Assembly: GCF_001854475.1 (NCBI RefSeq) | Contig: NZ_MNAN01000037.1 | Coordinates: 124,001 to 188,000, forward strand | Origin: Pseudoalteromonas byunsanensis | Lineage (GTDB): Bacteria > Pseudomonadota > Gammaproteobacteria > Enterobacterales > Alteromonadaceae | Reading direction: 5' to 3' | Length of the DNA stretch: 64,000 nt | Part shown: piece after piece, positions 8,501-17,326 of the stretch | How positions within the stretch are numbered: the first letter of the stretch is position 1 | How the letters are laid out: every line of letters starts with the position of its first letter | The notes under the pieces: generated by a model | Database searches by the model: none | What the model saw: the letters and a program-made list of their open reading frames with translations, nothing else | Told to the model about the DNA's origin: nothing | Program-made: the position numbers and the translations under genes

Positions 8501-11500
8501 CAACTCGCTCCATTTTCTATCATGGTAGAGAACATCAATGATTTACCTCAATTATCGGGAGTTCCTAGCAATTCGATCGAAGAAGACAGTGAATATGTAT
8601 TCACACCTGTTTTGATAGACCCAGATCAAGGTGATACACATACCTTCACCATTACCAATAAACCCACATGGGCCAGTTTTGACACACAAACTGGTACTTT
8701 GAGCGGTACACCTCTTGATGAACATGTTGGTATCACCGAAAGTATTGTGATCAGCGTTAAAGATAGCGCAAAGAACAGCCAGAACGTAAGCCTAGAAGCT
8801 TTTGACTTAGAGGTAACCAATAGCAATGATGCCCCAATCGCTTACGGGTTTGCATTTTCACTTAATGAAGGTGATATGCTATCTGTTACTCCAGCCCAAG
8901 GTTTATTAAGTACAGCACACGATGACGACATTGATTCAGGTGACACGCTACACGTCGAATTGATCAACACTGCTCTTTCTGGGGAGTTAACGCTCAGTCA
9001 AGATGGTGCCTTTAATTACGCACATAATGGCTCTGAAACACATCAGGACGTATTTACTTATGTGGTTAAAGATAATAGCGGTGCCGTCTCAGCTATACAA
9101 ACTGTTAACTTGACCATTACCGCGGTTGAAGATGCACCTGTAGCCAATAACGATTCAGCATCAACAGACGAAGATACGCCTACAACATTTTCACTAATAG
9201 AGAACGATGTAGATGCAGAACAAAACCTAGTTCCCGCATCGACACACATTATCACGCCACCTGAAAATGGCAGTGTAACAATTGAAAATGGCGTTGTGGT
9301 TTATACGCCAAACACGAACTTCCATGGTATGGACTCATTTACTTACAAAGTAAAAGACGCAACCCAACTATCTTCGGAACTAGCAACGGCCAGTGTAACA
9401 GTAAATTCAGTTAACGATGCACCTGTTGCCAGCAATATCAATGTTGAAGTAAATGAGGATACATCCTCTGAGATTATCAATATCAGGCAGCTCACAACAG
9501 ATGATGATGATACTTACCCTAATGGTCAAATCGAACTAATCACACAACCTTCGTTGGGTAGTGTGAGCCTTGATCAAGAAAAAGGCACTTTTGTGTATAC
9601 ACCTGCTGCCAACCTAGTAGGTACCGACACATTCAGCTACACCATCTCTGACAGTGAAGGGTTGGCCTCCAATGAAGCAACCATCGCGGTAAATATTGGT
9701 GCAATCAATGACCGACCCATTGTTGAAAACGATACTGTCACGACTGATGAAGATACATCAGTGACACTGAATATTCTGGCCAATGACTCTGATGTTGAGG
9801 ATACTGGTTTTAATGGCGCTAATATCACTTTAGAAGATCAGGGCCAAGGGCCCGGTATTTTTGAATTGGCTACAGTGTCGGTAAACCCAGAGGGTACCTT
9901 AACAATAGAACCACTACAGGATAAGTTTGGTGAATTGAACTTTACTTATACTCTAACTGACAGTGAAGGGTTAACTTCTGCAGCTGCGAATGTAACTGCT
10001 ACTATCACCTCTGTGAATGATGCGCCTGTTGCAATCGACAATGAGGCTATAGTCGAAGAAGATGGCTTCTTTGAGATCAACGTGCTTGGTAATGATATTG
10101 ATGTCGATATTGATGCAGAGCAAAGCAACGACTACCTTGATACATCAAGCACTACAGTTGTTACCGAGCCTCTTAATGGTACTGCACAAGTGACACAAAG
10201 TGGTCATATCGTGTACTCACCAAATGCAAATTTCAACGGCGAAGATAGCTTTACATACACTGTGCAAGACTCCTATGGCATGGTATCCAACCAAGCAACT
10301 GTTAGGGTTACGGTATCAGCCATTAATGATGCTCCACAGGCACACAGCAATGACATCACTCTTAATGAAGACTCGAATGTTGAAATAACTTTATCTGGTA
10401 CCGATGAAGAGCAAAGCGCGCTGACATTTGACATCACGCGTCAACCTAGTAATGGAGTACTGACTCAGTTGTCAGAAGCCGTTTGGTCTTATGCTCCAAA
10501 TCCGGATTACCATGGCGAAGACAGCTTTTCATTTACAGCAAATGATGGTCAACTTAGCTCTGCTCCAGCCTTAGTAAATATCAGTGTGCAACCGATAAAT
10601 GACGCGCCACACGCAACTAACATGTCAGTACAAACCAGCGAAGAGAACACTCTAACCATATCATTAGAAGGAAGTGACGTAGACAATCAAACGTTGAGCT
10701 ACAGCATTGTGGCAGAGCCAGCCAACGGCAGTGTTTCTTTGCAAGGCAACATCGTGAGTTATATACCAAACACTGATTTTGTGGGCAAAGATACATTCAT
10801 GTACGTTTCCAACGATGGTCAGCTAAACTCATCTGCAGCAAATGTCGAAATAGACGTCACTAATGTCAATGATGCACCTCAAATCACGGGGGTTCCTGCA
10901 ACCAATATTGGGCGAGGTAGCGTATATAGCTTCACCCCTACGGTAACAGATATAGACAGCGGCAGCTTTACATTTGGCATTACCAACAAACCTGATTGGG
11001 CAATGTTCGATACCTTAACGGGCACACTCGCTGGCACACCAACACGCAATGATGTGGGTATCACTCGAAATATAGAGATCAGTGTCAGTGACTCTGAACA
11101 CACGTCTTCACTGGCTCCTTTTGATATTGAAGTCACTTTTGCGAACACCCCTCCGCGCAGCGAGTCTCAATCTATCTTTGTAGCCGAAGATGGAACCACC
11201 AGCTTTATTCCGCAAATCTTCGATGTAGATGGAGATGCTTTAAGCGTCGTCATCATACAGCAGCCTACATCTGGCTCAGTCTCGGTACAGGGTAACACCA
11301 TCAGCTATACCCCAAATGCGGACTTTAACGGCAAAGACGCATTTAGTTATCAGGCTGATGATGGCGCAGACAAATCTAGTGAATCGAGTATTTTAGTCAC
11401 AGTCGAACCTGTCAATGACATGCCACAAGCTAATGATGATGACTTTGAGTTTACAGCAATTGAAAGTAACCGTTACAGCTTGGATGTATTAGCGAACGAT

Positions 11501-13828
11501 AATGATGTAGACCAACAACCTTTAACTTTAGTGGGTGCACAGGCTTCGATTGGCACAGTCACTATCAGTAATAGTCAACTTGTCTATCAAGCGGCTAATA
11601 GCTCTGCTACAACTGCCACGATTGACTATGTGATTGCAGATAGTGAGCAGGCCAGAAGCACGGCAACGGCCATCGTCAAGATCACATCAACACAAGCTGG
11701 TTTGCCGCAAATCACCGCACCAAGTGATATCAATATAGATGCTCAAGGGTTATTTACTAAGGCTGATTTAGGAGTAGCAGCAGCAACAGACCTCAATGGT
11801 AATGATCTTCCCGTGTCACTTGTGAACAGCAAACGAGTGTTTAAGCCAGGCAAGCACTTGGTATATTGGCAAACTGAAGATGCACAGGGCCGCCAAGCTA
11901 CCGCAGTTCAACAAGTCTTGGTTCAGCCAATTGTTTCTATCGTTCCGGGCCAGACCATCAGCGAAGGTAATCACTATACGCTGGAAATATCACTCAACGG
12001 TGATGCACCTATTTATCCTGTAACTGTGCCTTATGTTATCTCCGGTACGGCAAACGAGCTTGACCACAGCCTGAACAGCGGTGAGGTAGAGATCACACAA
12101 GGTCGCTCAGCAACATTGAGTTTTGATGTATATCAAGACGCTCAACCTGAAGAAGACGAAACATTGATTGTGACACTTGGTGCTGATATTAATACCGAGT
12201 CATCTTCACAATCTGCTGTATTCACCATTGCACAGGGTAATATCGCACCTGAGCTGACTTTAAAGGTGAGTCAACAAGCACAAAACCGAACCTTAATTGC
12301 TAAAGATCAAGGCAACGTAAGTATCAAAGCGTTGTTTAGTGATATTAACCAAGGTGATGTATTAACTATTAATTGGCAAAGTAGTGCTTTGGAGATCGAA
12401 AACACAAGTACGTCAGCCGACTTATTCGAGTTTTCTCCAGCCTTGTTGAATGAGGGGGTCTATACCATCACGGCGACAGTCAGCGATAATGGTGAGCCCG
12501 CGCTCAATAGCAGTAAAACGGTCCATATTGAGGTCATCGAGCAATTTGCACCGCTGGGCAATCAAGACAGTGACGGGGATATGATCCCTGATAACGAAGA
12601 GGGCTATAGCGACTCGGATGGCGATGGTATTGCTGACTACTTAGATGCAATTGATCAACCAAACGTTCTACAAAGCCAAGCTGGCAGCATAGATGGATTC
12701 TTGATAGAAGCTCAGCACGGTATTTCGTTACGTAAAGGTGTCACTGTTTCACAAAATATCTCTGGTGGTGCGCGACTGTTAAGTTCCGAGCTACCCGAAG
12801 ATGATAATGCTCAAAATGTGGGTGGCTTATATGACTTTATAGCATCTGGCCTCGCTAAAGCTGGAGATATCTTTACCGTCGTATTACCGCAGTATGAACC
12901 AATCCCAGCGAATGCTATCTACAGGAAATACAAACACGGTCAATGGCATAACTTTAACACTGAACAGGGTGACTCGGTGATGTCTGCACCTGGTGAGCAA
13001 GGTTACTGTCCAGCTCCTGGTAGTATACTGTGGCAGCCAGGTCTAACGGCTGGTCACTGGTGTATCAAGCTAAACATAGCTGATGGTGGTGCTAACGACG
13101 ATGATGGTATAGCAAACAAACAAGTTGTTGACCCAAGTGGGATGGCCGTTGTACTAGATGGTAATCACCCTCCTGTAGCAACCCCTGATGAAATCAAAGT
13201 CAAAGCTGGTAAGCGAACACGCTTAAACCTGCTAGATAACGACTCTGATCCAGATAATGATGCAATCACACTTTACAGTGTACAAAGTGAGTTGGGAGAA
13301 ATCGACTCACACGATGATGTGATCTATCTGACAACACCCGATAATTACATTGGTGATATCAGCGTGAATTATATGATTGTTGACACTAAGGGAGCATCGG
13401 CCAACGGCGTAGCTACAGTTACCACTTACATCAACAGTGCCCCTTTAGCCCATGCAGATGTAGCAACCACAACGCTTAACAGCACAATAGATATTGATGT
13501 ATTGGCCAACGATACCGACCAAGATGGTGATGACCTAACTATCATTAAATCGTCTGCTGACAAAGGCAAGGTAAGTGTTACTGATACTGGCATGATCCGC
13601 TTTACCCCCGAAGTTGATTTTTCGGGAGTTGCTACAGTCAGCTATACCATCGCAGATGGCGAAGGTGCGGTTGCAAGTGCAGAGGTTAAGGTCACTGTAA
13701 CAAACGACTCAAAAGAGACTTCAAAAACCGATAGCTCTGTAACACAGAGAAAGTCTTCTGGTTCATTTGGAGTATTATTAATGTTCATCCTTTGCAGTGT
13801 AACTGCAATGCGAAGAGTATCTAGATAA
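5543..13828 (+). CDS. Giant secreted tandem-repeat (cadherin/Ig-like) surface protein
   Basis: This protein has 2761 residues. A long positively charged N-terminus and hydrophobic stretch ending VSSQVNA|LE (about residue 45) form a signal peptide. Residues about 220-2050 are at least 17 cadherin-like/putative-Ig units of about 90-100 residues. Most begin with NDAP or a variant, then EDG/EDT, LENDVD-type and PNxxFxGxDSFTY-type motifs; others are He_PIG-like with KPxWxxFxxxTGxLxGTP. An HYR-like unit (about 2055-2125), a Calx-beta-like unit (about 2130-2230) and a calcium-binding TSP3-like segment with DSDGDGIADYLD (about 2340-2370) follow. Next come a cysteine-containing domain, two more cadherin-like units and a C-terminal tail: small residues SSGSFG, a hydrophobic helix and MRRVSR. 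That tail resembles GlyGly-CTERM rhombosortase signals. A ribosome site AAAGGA precedes the ATG. The gene stands alone with its own terminator. A role in adhesion, biofilm or matrix binding is inferred. Confidence 0.85.
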   Translation: MDTNQKEWLTRSFFLNNHINKLRLRQAFTVPIGITMLVSSQVNALECDFVSADQTHINASSFLSTLYCANGFAHVGHILSATYTSEGRLLEYANIDEEMPSQLAIGELYTFTNSNSTTQPKQSVTARWTEEGWKEQFLQTEPAELTQIYLSSESIQRNIYSSLIIQSDAYAHDYQLIEGEHDNALFAVDYNSLRLKDPYSTDIGSYTISIEARAGYSPETSLTQTFTIEVTDSPILHGFPKTEVYQGENYYFSPLSTELYHGYSYFIKNKPDWIRFDISTGSLSGVPTTDDIGTTEPITIAVTDGIQAFELKPFSITVKDYDYIPKIGHYSWGHYLNFYSGIPLRIYPELIENKDSDPLTYSLLNAPQWLSIDEKTGIVSGTPPQTFSGNVESMMVAVTDGHYTSHSLINSLYVQPLELEQLELTQKADIVYDLTPSQYINEEEGLRNYFDLDPELQYGLFKLINTSLAPNEGSIHLGSSGAFNVTLHNTAAISSVTFDFVIEVNGKNSKIFTATANINEGSDEWIQTDEINSFEDNEVIIDVLDNDKISDLTRAQNTLQITTKPYNGQAIVDNGVIRYTPDPNTFGRDTFQYSFMDAYGVLHPSSYVYINVQFVNDLPTFDSDSIGVLEDGQSQTITLRNLTSDVEETVPSGAITLINPPNKGTFSFNLQDESVTYQPYPNATGEDFLQFTVTDSMGGVSAPGKITFNIEPVNDIPVAENDHIVMLEDSIAQLDVLQNDTDIEDERFLAANITLEDKGQGVGEYELAQVVVSEEGLLEITPKANLSGQFSFSYTVADSDGAVSEPAQVNITITALNDAPVASALNISGHEDGSITTSLSATDVDSHSLTYHLFEQPTHGTLSLEGNVATYVPNAHYNGQDSFTFTVSDGALTSLPATVSISIAAIEDAPTIAGSPQTSVNQDQDYLFIPSSHDNDLDVLTFVIDNKPSWADFNTTTGALFGTPTNDDVGGYENIIIKVSDGTQQVQLAPFSIMVENINDLPQLSGVPSNSIEEDSEYVFTPVLIDPDQGDTHTFTITNKPTWASFDTQTGTLSGTPLDEHVGITESIVISVKDSAKNSQNVSLEAFDLEVTNSNDAPIAYGFAFSLNEGDMLSVTPAQGLLSTAHDDDIDSGDTLHVELINTALSGELTLSQDGAFNYAHNGSETHQDVFTYVVKDNSGAVSAIQTVNLTITAVEDAPVANNDSASTDEDTPTTFSLIENDVDAEQNLVPASTHIITPPENGSVTIENGVVVYTPNTNFHGMDSFTYKVKDATQLSSELATASVTVNSVNDAPVASNINVEVNEDTSSEIINIRQLTTDDDDTYPNGQIELITQPSLGSVSLDQEKGTFVYTPAANLVGTDTFSYTISDSEGLASNEATIAVNIGAINDRPIVENDTVTTDEDTSVTLNILANDSDVEDTGFNGANITLEDQGQGPGIFELATVSVNPEGTLTIEPLQDKFGELNFTYTLTDSEGLTSAAANVTATITSVNDAPVAIDNEAIVEEDGFFEINVLGNDIDVDIDAEQSNDYLDTSSTTVVTEPLNGTAQVTQSGHIVYSPNANFNGEDSFTYTVQDSYGMVSNQATVRVTVSAINDAPQAHSNDITLNEDSNVEITLSGTDEEQSALTFDITRQPSNGVLTQLSEAVWSYAPNPDYHGEDSFSFTANDGQLSSAPALVNISVQPINDAPHATNMSVQTSEENTLTISLEGSDVDNQTLSYSIVAEPANGSVSLQGNIVSYIPNTDFVGKDTFMYVSNDGQLNSSAANVEIDVTNVNDAPQITGVPATNIGRGSVYSFTPTVTDIDSGSFTFGITNKPDWAMFDTLTGTLAGTPTRNDVGITRNIEISVSDSEHTSSLAPFDIEVTFANTPPRSESQSIFVAEDGTTSFIPQIFDVDGDALSVVIIQQPTSGSVSVQGNTISYTPNADFNGKDAFSYQADDGADKSSESSILVTVEPVNDMPQANDDDFEFTAIESNRYSLDVLANDNDVDQQPLTLVGAQASIGTVTISNSQLVYQAANSSATTATIDYVIADSEQARSTATAIVKITSTQAGLPQITAPSDINIDAQGLFTKADLGVAAATDLNGNDLPVSLVNSKRVFKPGKHLVYWQTEDAQGRQATAVQQVLVQPIVSIVPGQTISEGNHYTLEISLNGDAPIYPVTVPYVISGTANELDHSLNSGEVEITQGRSATLSFDVYQDAQPEEDETLIVTLGADINTESSSQSAVFTIAQGNIAPELTLKVSQQAQNRTLIAKDQGNVSIKALFSDINQGDVLTINWQSSALEIENTSTSADLFEFSPALLNEGVYTITATVSDNGEPALNSSKTVHIEVIEQFAPLGNQDSDGDMIPDNEEGYSDSDGDGIADYLDAIDQPNVLQSQAGSIDGFLIEAQHGISLRKGVTVSQNISGGARLLSSELPEDDNAQNVGGLYDFIASGLAKAGDIFTVVLPQYEPIPANAIYRKYKHGQWHNFNTEQGDSVMSAPGEQGYCPAPGSILWQPGLTAGHWCIKLNIADGGANDDDGIANKQVVDPSGMAVVLDGNHPPVATPDEIKVKAGKRTRLNLLDNDSDPDNDAITLYSVQSELGEIDSHDDVIYLTTPDNYIGDISVNYMIVDTKGASANGVATVTTYINSAPLAHADVATTTLNSTIDIDVLANDTDQDGDDLTIIKSSADKGKVSVTDTGMIRFTPEVDFSGVATVSYTIADGEGAVASAEVKVTVTNDSKETSKTDSSVTQRKSSGSFGVLLMFILCSVTAMRRVSR

Positions 13829-13842
13829 ACAGCTCACAAACT

Positions 13843-13869
13843 AAAAAAGGCCAGCTAAGCTGGCCTTTT
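13843..13869. terminator. Bidirectional rho-independent terminator
   Basis: GGCCAGC (13849-13855) pairs with GCTGGCC (13859-13865) across a TAA loop. Six A precede and four T follow, so it can act on both strands. It lies 15 bases after the stop of the giant repeat protein and also downstream of the convergent DUF2999 gene. Confidence 0.9.
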
Positions 13870-13974
13870 CTTTATCCATCACTCGCTTTTTAGCGTTTTC
13901 TGCTAAGCCAATGAAGTCTTGTTCTTAGTGTGATATTCAAAAAAGCAACATACAGTCTATCAATTTAAATAAAG

Positions 13975-14226
13975 TTACTGATTGAGTTTCGCTTTAGCTT
14001 CTTCGACCTTAGAAAAGTCTAAACCTAACTCTTCGACAGCCTCTTTGATCAGTGCTGGATTTTGCATCACCAATCCCATTAACTGTTGTAACTTTTCAGG
14101 GGGAATACCCAGTGATGAAATCACTCCCATTGCCATCATTGGATTCTCTGTCAGCGTCTGGAATAACTCTGCAACTTGCTCATCGCTGATATTATGTTCT
14201 TTTAAGATTGCTAAAATAGGGTTCAT
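13975..14226 (-). CDS. DUF2999 family small protein
   Basis: This is an 83-residue cytosolic protein beginning MNPILAILKEHNIS and rich in helical leucine/methionine patterns (FQTLTENPMMAMG, MGLVMQNPALIKEAVEEL). I recognise it as DUF2999, a small family of Alteromonadales and Vibrionales with no established function. Two ATG codons lie close together. The second, at 14224-14226, is preferred because an AAGG motif lies 7 bases before it and the family normally starts MNP. It converges with the giant repeat gene across a shared terminator. Confidence 0.75.
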   Translation of the reverse strand: MNPILAILKEHNISDEQVAELFQTLTENPMMAMGVISSLGIPPEKLQQLMGLVMQNPALIKEAVEELGLDFSKVEEAKAKLNQ

Positions 14227-14399
14227 GATCATGCCTTAAGTGTATAATTTGATTATCTCAGCCTGTGTTGTACCAATCTCAATGCTGAGTGATACATATA
14301 AGTAGTGTCTATTCATAACATTTTCAAGGCACTGATTGATGTACCTATATCAATATGACCACAAAAAAGTAGTCACCTTGGAACATATACATCCTATGC

Positions 14400-15476
14400 T
14401 TACCTAGTTAACACTCGAAACACGGTTTCAAGTGGGCCTGCTTTATATTTTGCCAACCATATAGCACTTACTAGTATCGCCATTAAACAAAATATAGCAG
14501 CACAAAAAAGTGCTGTTTCTGTTGTTTGTCCCCCTAACATATTTAACTCCTCTAATATGCCCATACCAATAAGTACATGAGCCACATAAAAAGTTAATGA
14601 CAGCTTGCCAACCTGAGCAAGACGCTTGAGGACTGAGTTTTGATACCACTTTTGTGCAATCCATATACATGCAATAAGCACAAGTGCCGCAGAACAGCTA
14701 GCGGAAACCATATATGTAGGAAGCGGCGGCATCATTTGTGACGATAAGAGGACTCCAAGTTCACCTACTTCATTATTTACGACATCAGGCACTAGCCAAT
14801 TACGTAAGAGCCACAGAGTCGTTTCTGTGACCACGAATATCATTAGTGCCCACTTACACACTGCGTATTGAAAGGACTTCTCTAATAACGGCTGCCGAGC
14901 AAGCCAGATCCCAAACACTAAAAATGCGGCCCACGGAAACACAGGATGGAAACCATTGAAGAACAAATGTCTAAACATGCCCTGCGCTGACCACATATCT
15001 TTGTAGACTAACGAGTCCCAGTTCCAACCTTGATCATAATTAAACAAGCTTAACAACAGAACAAAGTTGATGACTAACCCCGCGCATATCCACAATAATG
15101 CACGATTTGAGAAAGTGATCACACATGCAGCAATAAGAAAGTAAAGCCCATAAAAGCGCAGAATATCTGCGGGCCAAATAGGAGAGTATGCTAAACCGAT
15201 AAGAAACAACGCAATGGCACGTTTACAAATTTGCCAACGCACGAACGATATTCTTTGCCTTTGCTCGGAGCTATTCGCCATGAAGCCTAAACCAACGCCA
15301 GCCAAAATCACAAATAATGCTGAAGCTCGACCTTCCAATAAACTAGTGATGAAGTAAAGCGCTGAATCATCCTCTTTTACACCCATGACCAACTTGAAGT
15401 TCACTATAATCATGCCAAACAAAGCTAGCGCCCTTGCAACATCAATCCCTACTAATCGAGTCATCATTACAGTCAT
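14400..15476 (-). CDS. DUF418/DUF1624-like multispanning membrane protein
   Basis: This is a 358-residue membrane protein with about ten hydrophobic segments. The N-terminus LVGIDVARALALFGMIIVNF is the signature of the DUF418 and HGSNAT-like (DUF1624) group of membrane acyltransferase-type proteins. The C-terminal LAQVGKLSLTFYVAHVLIG also fits that group. No substrate can be inferred from the neighbours, which are unrelated. Several ATG codons cluster at the start (residues 1, 4 and 5), so the exact start is uncertain by a few residues. It stands alone on the minus strand. Confidence 0.6.
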   Translation of the reverse strand: MTVMMTRLVGIDVARALALFGMIIVNFKLVMGVKEDDSALYFITSLLEGRASALFVILAGVGLGFMANSSEQRQRISFVRWQICKRAIALFLIGLAYSPIWPADILRFYGLYFLIAACVITFSNRALLWICAGLVINFVLLLSLFNYDQGWNWDSLVYKDMWSAQGMFRHLFFNGFHPVFPWAAFLVFGIWLARQPLLEKSFQYAVCKWALMIFVVTETTLWLLRNWLVPDVVNNEVGELGVLLSSQMMPPLPTYMVSASCSAALVLIACIWIAQKWYQNSVLKRLAQVGKLSLTFYVAHVLIGMGILEELNMLGGQTTETALFCAAIFCLMAILVSAIWLAKYKAGPLETVFRVLTR

Positions 15477-15581
15477 CCTGAGTCCTTACTTCAATCTGAA
15501 TAGCATAGAAAAATGGCCACAAATTAACTGTAAGGATTGGTTGAAAATTGCTAAGCGTACTTCCTAATACCTTACATTTTC

Positions 15582-16169
15582 TTACACCCTTAACGTTAGT
15601 TTATGCTGAAGGTTATTGCGCACAGCGGGCCATTCGCTAGCAATAATTGAATAGACCGCAGTATCTCGTAACGATCCATCTTTCATTATCTGATGTGAGC
15701 GCAATATTCCGTCCAATTTGGCATCTAAGCGCTCAATTGCACCGCGTGAGGTATGATTTAACAGGTGTGTCCGAAACTCCACTGCTATCGCATTGCAATC
15801 AACGAACAGATTTTCCAACAACAACAATTTGGCCTCTGTATTAATAGCTGTGCGACAGGCTGAATTGGCATACCATGTGTAACCGATAGCCGCTCTGCGA
15901 TTATCACTATCAACGTGATAATAACGAGTCGTTCCAACGATTTGCTGATTTTGATTATTGATCACAACGTAAGCAATATTGCCTTTTTCAGCACCCGAGA
16001 TAGCGTCTGCTACATAGCCTTCCATTTGCTCTGGCTTTGGCACATTTGCATACCAAAGACGCCAATATTCACCATCTTGCACAGCTTCTCTTAACGCATC
16101 TACGTGCTCCATCGCCAATGGTGATAAGGTGACATACCGCCCCTTTATTGGTACGTTTTTTATCCACAT
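15582..16169 (-). CDS. GNAT family N-acetyltransferase (RimJ/RimL type)
   Basis: This 195-residue cytosolic protein has the acetyl-CoA-dependent GNAT fold of the RimJ/RimL subgroup. The visible elements are the opening IKGRYVTLSPLAMEHVDAL, the VGTTRYYHVDSDNRRAAIGYTWY strand-turn-strand, and the C-terminal VEFRTHLLNHTSRGAIERLDAKLDG segment, where the SRGAIERL part binds coenzyme A. Family members acetylate protein N-termini or small molecules; the substrate here is unknown. An AAGGA ribosome site precedes the ATG. It diverges from the TPR gene that follows. Confidence 0.8.
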   Translation of the reverse strand: MWIKNVPIKGRYVTLSPLAMEHVDALREAVQDGEYWRLWYANVPKPEQMEGYVADAISGAEKGNIAYVVINNQNQQIVGTTRYYHVDSDNRRAAIGYTWYANSACRTAINTEAKLLLLENLFVDCNAIAVEFRTHLLNHTSRGAIERLDAKLDGILRSHQIMKDGSLRDTAVYSIIASEWPAVRNNLQHKLTLRV

Positions 16170-16292
16170 TATTGTTATTTCCTTTACGATTAATTATTCG
16201 ATGTTACACTGCGATTATCTGATAACTTTTTATATAAAGTTAAATCTGTAACACTAGCCTCATTGGCACCTTTTCTAATAGCTGGAGTATAT

Positions 16293-17294
16293 GTGCTAAT
16301 AAATTTTGCTTTTTTAATTGGCTTGATACAGAGCACGCCACCAGACTTAGCAGAGCTGAAATCCCAGTTTATGCAAGAACCGATTGAGCTTGCCCAGCGG
16401 TATCATCAACATGCAAATTTACCTGTGAATACCGGATCCGCACAATTTTATCAGCTAACTTTAAGAGCTGCGATAGTGAGTAACCAACCAGAATTGGCTA
16501 ATGATATTTCAATGAAACTCGCACAGCCTGTATGGCAACCTATCATAGAAAATCATAAAGCGAAGTTAATCAGTAATATGGGCGTATTGATGCGTATAAA
16601 TGGCCACTACAAAGATGCAATTGCAGCTTATCAATGTGCGTTAAAGCTCAATCAAAAAGACCCGCATTTTCGCTTTCACACCTTACTCAATTTACAATCT
16701 GTGATGGTTCGAACAAAACAGCATAGTAAAGCACAGCAGATCCTCGAAGAAGCAAAATTGCTAGCAACGGATGAACAACAACACTTACGTGTAAAAATCA
16801 ACGTAGCTAATAGCTTGCTTGATAACAACCAGCTCTATCAAGCACGAAATTTATTTAAAGAGTTATACCGCGATTTAAGCCTAGCGAATGAGACAGAAAC
16901 CGCGGCAAGAATTGGCCTGAACTTGCTCAATACAGAGGTTTTGCTAGGTGATTTTACGCAATTCTGGCGCTATCAAAACTCAGTTCGGCAAACAATCTTT
17001 GCCGTACCCAACAATAATCACCACTATTATTATCATTTTGTCATCATGCGTGCGTTAGTTAACGCCTTAGTAGCGCCAAATGAGGTGCATTTAAAACGTT
17101 TTGCGTACGCCATTGAGCATGGCGATTTTTTATTTGAACATGGTCAACAGCACTCAATGCAGCGGTATGTTGATATGATCAATGACCGCGAGTTAAGCAA
17201 GCAATTCTCTGAGCAAGTAGCACAATATGAACGTATAAGGCCACAAAAGCACGTACCAAGAAACTTGCTTGACGAACATTGTCAAACAAAGTGA
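16293..17294 (+). CDS. TPR-type repeat protein with N-terminal membrane segment (paralogue of 25415-26413)
   Basis: The frame is open upstream to about 16197 with no ATG; a TTG at 16263 is possible. The GTG at 16293 is preferred because GGAG lies 5 bases before it and it gives 333 residues, matching the 332-residue paralogue elsewhere in the window. An N-terminal hydrophobic stretch (VLINFAFLIGLIQS) suggests a signal or anchor. The body is helical tetratricopeptide-like, with the clear unit GHYKDAIAAYQCALKLNQKDP in the middle. The paralogue has LEQAKLHYQCALDLADSDL at the same place. Both end with a lone cysteine near the C-terminus. TPR proteins act as protein-binding scaffolds; the partner is unknown. 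Confidence 0.6.
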   Translation: MLINFAFLIGLIQSTPPDLAELKSQFMQEPIELAQRYHQHANLPVNTGSAQFYQLTLRAAIVSNQPELANDISMKLAQPVWQPIIENHKAKLISNMGVLMRINGHYKDAIAAYQCALKLNQKDPHFRFHTLLNLQSVMVRTKQHSKAQQILEEAKLLATDEQQHLRVKINVANSLLDNNQLYQARNLFKELYRDLSLANETETAARIGLNLLNTEVLLGDFTQFWRYQNSVRQTIFAVPNNNHHYYYHFVIMRALVNALVAPNEVHLKRFAYAIEHGDFLFEHGQQHSMQRYVDMINDRELSKQFSEQVAQYERIRPQKHVPRNLLDEHCQTK

Positions 17295-17312
17295 CCCAGA
17301 TAGGATCACTTT
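17288..17312. terminator. Hairpin between convergent TPR and amylase genes
   Basis: AAAGTGA (17288-17294) pairs with TCACTTT (17306-17312), extended inward by a CC/GG pair with one bulged base. It overlaps the end of the TPR gene and lies 15 bases beyond the amylase stop. A TTTT tract follows a few bases later on the plus strand. It probably terminates one or both transcripts. Confidence 0.5.
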
Positions 17313-17326
17313 GGTTTAGGTTTTAA

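Noticed and set aside
5543..13828. Regular repetition that could be taken for a CRISPR array or satellite DNA
   Set aside because: The repeats are protein domains of about 95 codons in one intact frame with diverged DNA; there are no short identical repeats with unique spacers.
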